This document shows positions 25,531 through 35,452 of a stretch of 64,000 bases of DNA, piece after piece; the stretch's first letter is position 1, and each line of letters opens with the position of its first letter. A program made the position numbers and the translations under genes. The notes beneath the pieces are model-generated. The model saw nothing but the letters and a program-made list of their open reading frames with translations, did not search any database and had not been told where the DNA came from. The stretch comes from JAXLYE01 sp046351595 (GTDB lineage Bacteria; Myxococcota_A; Polyangia; Palsa-1104; JAEUJZ01), in contig JAXLYE010000015.1 in assembly GCA_046351595.1 (NCBI GenBank), forward strand, positions 1-64,000, read 5' to 3'.

Positions 25531-26478
25531 ATGGATCAACAGACGCTGGAGCTGGTCTCCGTCCTGGCGGATGTAGCAGGCCAGCTGACACACGTCAGCA
25601 CCTTCGAGCAGCTGGCGGCCACCGCCCTGCAGATCATCGAGCGCGTGGTCAGCGTCGAGTATGCCGGCTTCTTCCTGCGCGATCAGGAGACGCAGCAGCT
25701 GCGCCTGATGGCCGACAAGGGGTTCACTCCCGAGGAGCGCGCCGAGGCCGAGCGCACCGCGGACTCGCGGCACCCCGGCTGGGTGGTGCGCAACGCGCAG
25801 CTCCTGCACGTGCCGGACGTCGAGGCCGACCCCGAAGGGCGCACGCAGGGCAGCCCCGGCCGCCGCCTGCGGATCCGCTCGCGCCTGTTCGTGCCGGTCC
25901 TGAGCGACGTCGGCTGCGTCGGCGCCTACGGGCTCGCCAGCACGCAGCCGCACGCCTTCAGCGCGGCCCACATCGTGATGCTGCGCTACGCCGCCAGCGT
26001 GACCGGATCGACCTACGACAGCGTCACGTATAGGAAGCGGCTCGTAAGGCAGCTCGAGGCGCTGTCCGCGAAGCAGGAGGAGCTGCTGCTGCTCTCTTCG
26101 CCGGTCATCGAGGTCTGGGAGCGAACGCTCGCCCTGCCGATCATCGGCCGGCTGGACGCCGAGCGCGCCCGCTACATGGCGCCGCGGCTGCTCGAGAAGG
26201 TCGTCGCGCTGCGGGCGCTGCGCGTCATCCTCGACTTCACCGGCGCCGAGGTGCTGGATGAAGCCTCGGTGGCCGAGCTCTTGCGCATCGTCGGCGCCAT
26301 CGAGCTCCTGGGCAGCCGCTGCGTCTTCTCGGGCGTGTCGCCGCAGCTGGCGCGGCGCATGGCGGTCGAGGCGCAGACGCTGCTCCGCATCGAGTCGCAC
26401 GGCACCTTGAAGCAGGCGCTGGCCGCGCACGGACACGGCGCCGCGCCGGCACGCGGTCCGCTGAAGGCAGGGCACTGA
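25531..26478 (+). CDS. GAF-STAS protein, RsbR/stressosome-like
   Basis: A 315-residue protein. Residues about 15-170 form a GAF sensor domain (ALQIIERVVSVEYAGFFLRD ... GWVVRNAQLL ... SRLFVPVLS), residues 180-200 a linker helix, and residues 195-300 a STAS domain (LALPIIGRLDAERARY ... RVILDFTGAEVLDEASVAELL ... CVFSGVSPQLAR). This is the RsbR layout: sensory N-terminus plus STAS as in stressosome subunits that regulate stress responses. At the position where RsbR proteins have the first phosphorylated Thr the chain reads VLDEASVA, so phosphorylation may be altered (tentative alignment). The start ATG 25531 has no strong ribosome site. Confidence 0.75.
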   Translation: MDQQTLELVSVLADVAGQLTHVSTFEQLAATALQIIERVVSVEYAGFFLRDQETQQLRLMADKGFTPEERAEAERTADSRHPGWVVRNAQLLHVPDVEADPEGRTQGSPGRRLRIRSRLFVPVLSDVGCVGAYGLASTQPHAFSAAHIVMLRYAASVTGSTYDSVTYRKRLVRQLEALSAKQEELLLLSSPVIEVWERTLALPIIGRLDAERARYMAPRLLEKVVALRALRVILDFTGAEVLDEASVAELLRIVGAIELLGSRCVFSGVSPQLARRMAVEAQTLLRIESHGTLKQALAAHGHGAAPARGPLKAGH

Positions 26479-26492
26479 ACCGGGAGACAGAC

Positions 26493-27269
26493 ATGAAGGT
26501 CGACTTCGATCGCACCGCAGAGGACTATGGGAAGCACCGGGTCGGGTTCCCAGAGTCCCTGTTCCGCCGCCTGGCCGACAAGGGAATCGGGGTCCGCGGC
26601 CAGTCCGTCCTGGATCTGGGGACCGGGACCGGGGTCATGGCGCGCGGCTTCGCCCGCAACGGCTGCCGGGTCGTCGGCCTGGACATCGCAAAGACGCTGC
26701 TCGCGACGGCCCGCGGCCTCGATGCGGAGGCGGGGCTGCGGGTGGATTATGTGCTCGGGCGCGCCGAGCAGATCCCGCTGCAGAGACAGAGCTTCGACGT
26801 GGTCAGCGCCGGTCAGTGCTGGCACTGGTTCGATCGGCCGGCGGCGCTGCGTGAGGTCCGCTCGCAGCTGCGTCCCGGCGGGCACTTCGTGATCGCGGCC
26901 TTCGACTGGATCCCGTTCGGCCGCAACGTCGTCGAGCGGACCGAGGAGCTGATCGAGCGCCACAACCCGGCCCAGTTCAAGCCGCACATCCGGTTCGCCA
27001 TGGCCTCGGGCCTCTACCCCGCCTTCGTCCGCGATCTGTCGGAGGGCGGCATCCGCGACATCGAGACCTTCTCGTACGATCACACGGTGACGTACTCGCA
27101 CGGCGGCTGGCGCGGGCGCATCCGGGCCAGCCAGGGCATCGGCGCCATGCTGAAGCCGGAGCAGGTCCGCACCTTCGACGAAGAGCTCGCGGAGCTCTTG
27201 CGCACGCACTTCCCGGAAGAGCCGATGCGCATCCCGCACCGCGTCTGGGTCGTGCACGGGCGCGTATAG
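26493..27269 (+). CDS. Class I SAM-dependent methyltransferase
   Basis: A 258-residue UbiE/Methyltransf_11-type enzyme. SAM motif I is VLDLGTGTGVMARGF (about 41-55), motif II GLDIAKT, post-motif AEQIPLQRQSFDVVSAGQCW, with HWFDRPAALREVRSQLRPGG as the typical follow-up. Substrate unknown. It starts 15 bases after the GAF-STAS gene and has GGGAGA upstream, so both are probably co-transcribed. A GC hairpin at 27321-27333 may end the transcript. Confidence 0.85.
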   Translation: MKVDFDRTAEDYGKHRVGFPESLFRRLADKGIGVRGQSVLDLGTGTGVMARGFARNGCRVVGLDIAKTLLATARGLDAEAGLRVDYVLGRAEQIPLQRQSFDVVSAGQCWHWFDRPAALREVRSQLRPGGHFVIAAFDWIPFGRNVVERTEELIERHNPAQFKPHIRFAMASGLYPAFVRDLSEGGIRDIETFSYDHTVTYSHGGWRGRIRASQGIGAMLKPEQVRTFDEELAELLRTHFPEEPMRIPHRVWVVHGRV

Positions 27270-27320
27270 CTCCGCTCTCCGCCGCTCGCGGGACGGAAGG
27301 CGCGCAGGACGGGGCCAGGC

Positions 27321-27333
27321 GGCCGGTCCGGCC
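27321..27333 (+). terminator. Possible hairpin after the methyltransferase
   Basis: GGCCG / CGGCC stem with a three-base GTC loop, 52 bp after the stop. There is no T-run immediately after, so termination strength is uncertain. Confidence 0.35.
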
Positions 27334-27456
27334 TCCCTAGTGTGAGATCTGGGAATTCTCGGTTTTTGTTCAGGCGCTCCGCTCGCACCAAGCTCTGCGG
27401 AGACCGCGGTATACTGATCCCGCTGGGATGGTCCCTTCGCGAAGGATCGGTTCTAC

Positions 27457-27951
27457 ATGAAGACGCTGATCAGAGCTGGGTTTGCACTCTTGTTGACGGC
27501 ATCGGCTGCGGCTCCGCTCGTGCATCCCGCGCCGGCGCAGGCGCAGATGGACGAGCCGGTGGACGCCCGCGCAGAGAAATTGCTGAATGATTTCCTGGCG
27601 GCGCTCTCCAGCAACCCGGACAACCTGGACGCGGCGATCAAGGCGGCGCTCCCGTATCTGCACAAGAGCCTGCTCAGCCCCGACGGCAGCAGCGTCTCGG
27701 CGGACCTGCGCAACTTCAGCTTCAAGAAGGCCTGGGGCAACGCGAAGTTCTACGCGCAGCCGGTCAAGATCACGCGCATCCGCCGCACCGGAACGTCGGC
27801 GATCGGCTTCCAGCAGACCGCGGAGAAGGGCAAGGTCTCCGACTACTTCGTCGCCAAGAAGGACGGCGCCAGCGGCATGCCCGCGCCGGTGAAGATCTTC
27901 TTCCCGGCCGACGGCGGCGAGCCCAAGATCTCCTACGTCGGGAGCCTGTAG
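27457..27951 (+). CDS. Small secreted protein of unknown function
   Basis: A 164-residue protein with a clear signal peptide (residues 1-31, cleavage after APAQA). The mature 130 residues are a single alpha/beta domain: KLLNDFLAALSSNPDNLDAA, then YLHKSLLSPDG and strands KITRIRRTGT, SDYFVAKKDG. The shape recalls NTF2-like domains, but no motif confirms this. A TATACT at 27410-27415 could be its -10 box. No functional partner nearby. Confidence 0.65.
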   Translation: MKTLIRAGFALLLTASAAAPLVHPAPAQAQMDEPVDARAEKLLNDFLAALSSNPDNLDAAIKAALPYLHKSLLSPDGSSVSADLRNFSFKKAWGNAKFYAQPVKITRIRRTGTSAIGFQQTAEKGKVSDYFVAKKDGASGMPAPVKIFFPADGGEPKISYVGSL

Positions 27952-28083
27952 CGCGGGCCCCCGCTTTCCTGCCCTCGCGGCAGCCCGGAGCGCGACGATG
28001 CCCTGCTCCGCACCGGGCCAATCCGTTTCTCCGTCGGAAGCGGCAGGCGCTCCGCAGCGCATCGGAACGATTGGGAGGGACCG

Positions 28084-28536
28084 TCACTCGGTCCTCACGT
28101 TGCCTGGCTTGATGTCGCGGTGCAGCACGCCGCGTCGGTGGGCGGCGGCGAGTCCGCGGGCGAGGCCGAGGGCCAGCTCGCGCACGCGCTGCCAGGGCAT
28201 GGGCCGCTTGGCGCGGTCGAGGGCCTGGCCGCGGATGTACTCCGAGATGATGTAGGGGTGGCCCTCGATCTCGCCGACGCGGTAGACCGTGACCACGTTG
28301 GGGTGCTGCAGGCGGGCGGCGGCGCGCGCCTCGGTCAGGAACTGCTCGCGCAGCATCGCGTCCGGCTCGACGGAGCTTATGAACTTGATGGCGACCGGGC
28401 GGTCGAGCAAAAGGTCGTGGCCCAGGTAGACATCGCCCATCCCGCCCCGCCCGAGCGTCCACAGCAGGCGGTACTCATCGAACGTCCGTGGCGGCGTCCA
28501 CTCGGCGGTTCGTGTGTATCCAGGGAGCGATGGCAT
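28084..28536 (-). pseudogene. Truncated Ser/Thr protein kinase
   Basis: A 150-residue remnant of a eukaryotic-type kinase. It contains the glycine loop GRGGMGDVYLG (about 29-39), the VAIKF lysine, the helix-C region and the catalytic loop HRDIKPGN (139-146), then stops four residues later. The DFG motif, activation segment and whole C-lobe are absent and no continuation is found in other frames of the following 130 bp, so it cannot be an active kinase. ATG 28536 is the best start, as an upstream ATG (28590) only adds a low-complexity tail. Probably a deletion remnant; a stable N-lobe fragment is an alternative. Confidence 0.8.
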
Positions 28537-28878
28537 GACCGGAGTGCCCTCGGGCTCGCAAGCTCTGCCGCGCCGTCTGGAGGCTGTCACCGCGTAGCGC
28601 CGGGCCAGTCCCGAACATCAAGCACGGTGCGTGCCGATCAGCGCCAGCGCGCTAGGGAGGCGCGGCGAGACCTTACGAAGAGAGGACCTTGCTGAGGATA
28701 TCGTGATCGCGGCCCAAGTTCGGAACGGATTCACACGGCGCGCTGACCGGACTCCGCACGGCGTACCGCCGCTGTAGGCAGGGCTGCTCCCTGCGTCCAC
28801 CGGTTTCGTGCTGTAGGGAGCGTGCTCCCACGTAGCAGTCCGCGCAGAAGTTTTACGGAGTCTGGAGCCAGTCAGCGC
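28537..28878. other. Intergenic region with two similar hairpins
   Basis: A 342-bp gap between two minus-strand genes. GCAGGG(CTGCT)CCCTGC at 28778-28794 and GGGAG(CGTG)CTCCC core at 28816-28829 are preceded by the same GCTGTAGG sequence. They lie downstream of the stop at 28879, so they may terminate or stabilise that transcript. The rest shows nothing supportable. Confidence 0.45.
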
Positions 28879-29547
28879 CTAGAACAGAATCTCGACGCTG
28901 GGCGGCTCCGGGTCCTTGAGGATGCCCATCTGGGCCAGCTCCTCGTCGGAAACCTGGATCCCGACCGCGGGCTCCGGGATCTTGGGGCGGAAGACGAAGG
29001 GGTAGATGATCCGCACGTTGCCGGACGAAAACGGAGCGCGCGGGAACTCCCAGCCGCGCATCGACTCGCTCACACACTCGAGCAGAGCCGGCGACTGCAG
29101 CGTGGCTTCGCGGACGCCGAGCTCCTCGACCTGGCCGAACGGGGTGATGTCAAACTGCAGCACCACCCTGCCCTGCAGCGCCGGCTGCTTCATCAGCGCC
29201 AGCTGGTAGCAGTGGCGGACCTGCTTGATGTGGACGTAGATGACACGCCGGATCGAGTCGCGATCGAGCGAGTAGTCGGCGCGCTGGACGTCCGGCGGCA
29301 CCGGCTGCTGCGGCGGCAGCGGCGACGGCGGCAGCGGGTTCTGGAACTGCAGGACCTGCACCGGCAGCGGGCTCGCGGACTTGCGCTGCGCTGCCTGCAC
29401 GCCCGGGACAGCGCCCGCGCCGAGCAGCGAGACAAGGCTCGGGAGCACGCAGCCGACGAGCAGCCCGAGCCGGCGCGGGCGCACCGGGGCGCCAAGGCCG
29501 GTCGGTTCCGGGCTGCGGATCGCTGCGGTGTGGTGCGAGATCTCCAT
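28879..29547 (-). CDS. AgmX/PglI C-terminal domain protein
   Basis: A 222-residue protein with an N-terminal hydrophobic segment (about 26-48) and a Pro-rich stretch (PLPPSPLPPQQPVPP). Residues about 90-190 match the AgmX/PglI C-terminal domain of myxobacteria: DRDSIRRVIYVHIKQVRHCYQ, QGRVVLQFDITPFGQV and WEFPRAP. This domain resembles the TonB C-terminus and occurs in adventurous-gliding proteins and secreted envelope proteins. Single-domain copies like this are numerous in Myxococcota and mostly uncharacterised. No operon partner. Confidence 0.8.
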   Translation of the reverse strand: MEISHHTAAIRSPEPTGLGAPVRPRRLGLLVGCVLPSLVSLLGAGAVPGVQAAQRKSASPLPVQVLQFQNPLPPSPLPPQQPVPPDVQRADYSLDRDSIRRVIYVHIKQVRHCYQLALMKQPALQGRVVLQFDITPFGQVEELGVREATLQSPALLECVSESMRGWEFPRAPFSSGNVRIIYPFVFRPKIPEPAVGIQVSDEELAQMGILKDPEPPSVEILF

Positions 29548-29725
29548 CTCTCTGCCTCTTGATCCTGGCCGGCCCTTGCGACGGGCGGCCTGTGCTCCCT
29601 ACGACAGCGGGGGCCGCCTCGGGTTCCGCTCATGTTACCAGGCGCCCGGGCCGTGTCGCGCGACAGGACGCCTGGGCCCGCGGCGCCACCGTCGGAGACG
29701 CGGGCTCAGCGGCGGGCCGCCGTGG

Positions 29726-32025
<2,300 letters not shown>

Positions 32026-32029
<4 letters not shown>

Positions 32030-33072
32030 TCGCTCGGAATCATCCGGAGGCTGCGCCCCCGTCGCGGCTGCGCTGCGCTGCATCTCTCGCTCTCCTCGAC
32101 CTGCTCTTCTTTTATCCGGGTTGCCAATAGATTATCAAGCGGCGCGCCGGCAGTTTCGGGCCCGAGCTCGGGCGCAGGCTGCAGCCCGAGCCGCTCGGCC
32201 CCGCTATATACATTGCAGCGGCCCGGCCGGGTGAAGCCGCACAGCGTCATGCCCGCCTCGCGCGCCAGCTCGACCGCCAGGCTCGACGGAGCGCCGACCG
32301 CCACGAAGATCGGCACCGCGGCCATGCGCGCCTTCTGCAAAAGCTCGAACGAGGCGCGGCCGCTGACCACCAGGATCTGCCCGTGCGCCGGCAGCCCGCC
32401 CGCGAGGAGCCGCGCGCCCAGCAGCTTGTCGACGGCGTTGTGGCGGCCGACGTCCTCGCGCAGGGCCAGAAGCTCGCCATCGGCCGTGAACAGCCCGGCC
32501 GCGTGCAGGCCGCCGGTCGCCTCGAACGTGGCCTGCACCGCGCGCAGCCGCTCGGGCAGCTCGGCGATGAGCGGCGGCGGCACCTGCGGCCCCGGGCGCA
32601 GGCGCTCGCGCGGCGTCGCGGCCAGCGCGTCGATCGAGCGCTTGCCGCACACGCCGCAGGCGCTGGTCGTATAGAAGTCGCGGTCGGTGCCGCGCCAGTC
32701 GATGCGCGCGCCGTCGCGCAGCGTCACCACCACCGCCTCGGGCGCGGGCTGCGTCACGGACTCGACCTCATCGGGCGCGGCGACCATGCCCTCGGTGAAC
32801 AGGAAGCCGACCGCGAGCTCCGCGTCCTCGACCAGGCCGCGCGCCGAGTCGCCGTGACCCGGGGTGCGCATCGTGATCGACACGTCGCGCTCGCGGTGCA
32901 CGACGGAGCCCGGGGCGCCGGGGACGGCTGGCGCGCCTGGCTCGGGCGCCCGCACCCGGATCTGCAGCGGCGCCTCGACGGCGACCGCGTCGAGCTGCGG
33001 CTGCGCAAAGGTGCCGCGGACGGCGACGATGGCGACGGACTGGCTGGGCTGCTGCGGCATGGCTGACCCCAT
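32026..33072 (-). CDS. fdhD: Formate dehydrogenase accessory sulfurtransferase FdhD
   Basis: A 348-residue FdhD. It has the TTSACGVCGK motif whose Cys pair passes sulfur from IscS to the molybdenum cofactor, plus ELAVGFLFTEGM, LREDVGRHNAVDKLLG and VSGRASFELLQKA, all typical. FdhD is needed for active formate dehydrogenase-type enzymes, and its four-base overlap with the YdeP-like gene shows that enzyme is its client. The N-terminus is about 60 residues longer than minimal family members, partly Pro/Ala-rich. Two ATGs are possible (33072 and 33060). Confidence 0.93.
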
Positions 33073-33097
33073 TATTAGCGGGCCCGCGCGCCGCGCG

Positions 33098-35452
33098 TCA
33101 CGGCGTGACCGCGCTCTGCGACGGGCTGGCGAGCGCGCCCGGCAGGACGCAGCGGAAGCCGGCGAGCGGCGCCACCGCGAGGTTCTTGGGCCGCATGATG
33201 GTGCTGCCCGTGCCCCCGGGCCCGGCCTTGGGCTGGACGACCGCGATCCGCGGCGGACCCGCCTCCGGCCCTTCGCTGCGCACCATCTCGGGGTGCTGCG
33301 CCTGGACCCTGGACTCGGCCTGCAGCCACTGCTCGATCGTCGGCAGGCGGCCGCGGCGCGTGCGGCAGTAGTCCTTGGCGCCGTAGGCGCTGACCCCGAC
33401 CACGGGCTCGTTCGCCTGCTCGCTTGAGACCACGAACGCGCCCTCCTGGTGGCGGATGCCGCGGCTGCGCGCCAGGTCGATGATCAGGTGGCCGTCGTCG
33501 AGCACGCGGCCGCTGCCGTCGACCGCGGCGTCGCTCTGGGCGCTGTTCAGGTAGCTGACGAACTCGCCGTTGGTGATGGTTTCCTGATCGACGAAGAGAG
33601 CGCGCTTGGCCGCGGCCGACGGCTTCCTCCCGGAGTTCGCTCCCGCGCTCGGGGCGAGCTTCTGCCCCGCGCTATCGACTTTCTCGCGACCGTCCTTGGG
33701 CTCGATGTAAAGGACGAAGCTCTTCTTGGTGACCTGCGGGCTCGGCGGCGGCGCCATGGCCGCGCGCATGTCGGCTTGCGCGCCGGACCCGAGCTCGCCG
33801 GCACGCGCGCCGAGATCCGCCGGCCGCCGCGCCTGCAGCGCGCCCTGGAGATCGCCCGGAAAGTCGACCCGCTTGCCGGCCGAGCCGTCGGTCACCGGCG
33901 GCGGCGGGTTGTGCATCAGGGTGCGGACGACAAACGCCAGGACCAGCGCGCTGAGCAGCGCCGCCGAGGCGCTGCCCCACACCAGGCTGCGCTTGCCGAG
34001 CGGCCGCTCCGACGACGGCGGCCTGTGCGTGGCCGGCCGATCGCGCAGCTCCTGCGGCATCGTCATGAGCTGGCTGCTGATGGCGGACGACACCTCGGGG
34101 ACCGCCTCGCCCGCGGAGGTGATCGAGACGCTGTTCTCGGCACGCGCCGCCTCGGCGGCCGGCGCCTCCCGACCGGCCGGACCCGGACCCGGGCTCAAGA
34201 TCGCTGCCGGCGCTACCTTCGCTAGCGGCGCGGCGGCGGGTGCAGGGGCGGCGACGACCGGAGCCAGCGCGGGCGCGGACGACGACAGCAGCGGGCGCAC
34301 CGGCGGCTCGGGCCGCAGCAGGCGCACGCCCACCTTGTCGATCCACGCCTCGTCGAACATCTCGCGGAAGACGCGGTTGCGCACGGTCAGCGCGGCTTGC
34401 TCGGGGAGCCGATCCGGAGCCTGCTCCGGCTCGCCGATCCGTCGCCGCGCCGCCATGCCCGTGAACCACAGCGCGCGCTGCACGACGTCGTCGGGCAGCA
34501 TCGTCACCGGCGCGCGCAGCAGCTCGCGGTACAGCGCCAGCATCTCGACCGCCAGCCCGTGCGGCGAGCGCCGCCCCTCCGAGAAGAAGAACTTCGCGGC
34601 GTGGCCGAGGCTGGGATCCTCCAGCCCGCGCCACAGGAAGGTGCGCCGCACCGCGCTCACCACCTGCTGCTCCTCCTCGCCCGGCGGGATCGGCCCGCGC
34701 GACTGCAGCACCTCGCACAGCCGCTGCGTCATGTACGGGTGCCCGTCGGTCCAGGCGAAGATCGAGCGCAAGAGCGTGTCCGGATCCTGGCTGATCGCCG
34801 CCAGCCCGGGCCCGAGCGCCTGTACCTCCTGCCACGTGAAGTCGCCCAGCTCGACGGCGCGGCCGATGTTGAACGGCGTCTGCTTGACGTCGCTCATCAG
34901 ATCCTGGTGCGCGACCGAGCCGAGCACGCAGAAGGTCAGGCGGCCGAGCTCGGGGTCGTCGACGCGCGCGTTGAACAGGGCGCGCAGCCCGGCGAAGAAG
35001 TCGTCGCGCGGGAACGGCAGCGCCAGCGTCTTGTCGATTTCGTCGATGAAGATGACGATGCGCGACGGCACCCGCGCGAGCAGCACGCGGCGCAGGAACG
35101 CGGCCCAGCGCTGCACCGGCGGGCTGTTCTCGGTCGCGGCCCAGTGCGCGCGCGCCTCGTCCTCCAGATCGAGCTGCTCGGCGGCGGCGCTGATCAGCGC
35201 GTAGTACCACTCCGGCGCCGTCGCCTCGCTGCCGAGCGCGGTGAGGTCAATGTGCACGGTGCGCACGCCGCGCTCGCGCAGCCGCCGCTCGGTGCGCGAG
35301 CGCAGGCTCGACTTGCCGATCTGGCGCTGCCCGAGCACGTAGCAGAACTCCCCCGCCTCGAGCGCGGACAAGAGCTGCGCATCGGCGGACCGCTGGATGT
35401 AGAAGCTGTCCTCGCGCAGCGTGCCGGTGGACTGGAAGCGCGCCGTGATCAT
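33098..35452 (-). CDS. AAA (STAND-like) ATPase with TM segment and FGE-like C-terminal domain
   Basis: A 784-residue protein. Residues 1-380 match AAA_35-type ATPases (PF14516-like): Walker A GQRQIGKSS at 41-49, Walker B RIVIFIDEID at 131-140 and the GHPYMTQRLCEVL helix region typical of this family. A Pro/Ala-rich linker leads to one transmembrane helix at about 486-508. Residues about 590-784 resemble the formylglycine-generating enzyme/SUMF1 fold (ITNGEFVSYLN, VVGVSAYGAKDYC, GRLPTIEQW, GFRCV); such domains in bacteria are often non-enzymatic lectin-like or effector modules. It overlaps the upstream phosphoesterase-ATPase gene by four bases, so both are translated together. A signalling or conflict-system role is inference. 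Confidence 0.75.
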   Translation of the reverse strand: MITARFQSTGTLREDSFYIQRSADAQLLSALEAGEFCYVLGQRQIGKSSLRSRTERRLRERGVRTVHIDLTALGSEATAPEWYYALISAAAEQLDLEDEARAHWAATENSPPVQRWAAFLRRVLLARVPSRIVIFIDEIDKTLALPFPRDDFFAGLRALFNARVDDPELGRLTFCVLGSVAHQDLMSDVKQTPFNIGRAVELGDFTWQEVQALGPGLAAISQDPDTLLRSIFAWTDGHPYMTQRLCEVLQSRGPIPPGEEEQQVVSAVRRTFLWRGLEDPSLGHAAKFFFSEGRRSPHGLAVEMLALYRELLRAPVTMLPDDVVQRALWFTGMAARRRIGEPEQAPDRLPEQAALTVRNRVFREMFDEAWIDKVGVRLLRPEPPVRPLLSSSAPALAPVVAAPAPAAAPLAKVAPAAILSPGPGPAGREAPAAEAARAENSVSITSAGEAVPEVSSAISSQLMTMPQELRDRPATHRPPSSERPLGKRSLVWGSASAALLSALVLAFVVRTLMHNPPPPVTDGSAGKRVDFPGDLQGALQARRPADLGARAGELGSGAQADMRAAMAPPPSPQVTKKSFVLYIEPKDGREKVDSAGQKLAPSAGANSGRKPSAAAKRALFVDQETITNGEFVSYLNSAQSDAAVDGSGRVLDDGHLIIDLARSRGIRHQEGAFVVSSEQANEPVVGVSAYGAKDYCRTRRGRLPTIEQWLQAESRVQAQHPEMVRSEGPEAGPPRIAVVQPKAGPGGTGSTIMRPKNLAVAPLAGFRCVLPGALASPSQSAVTP

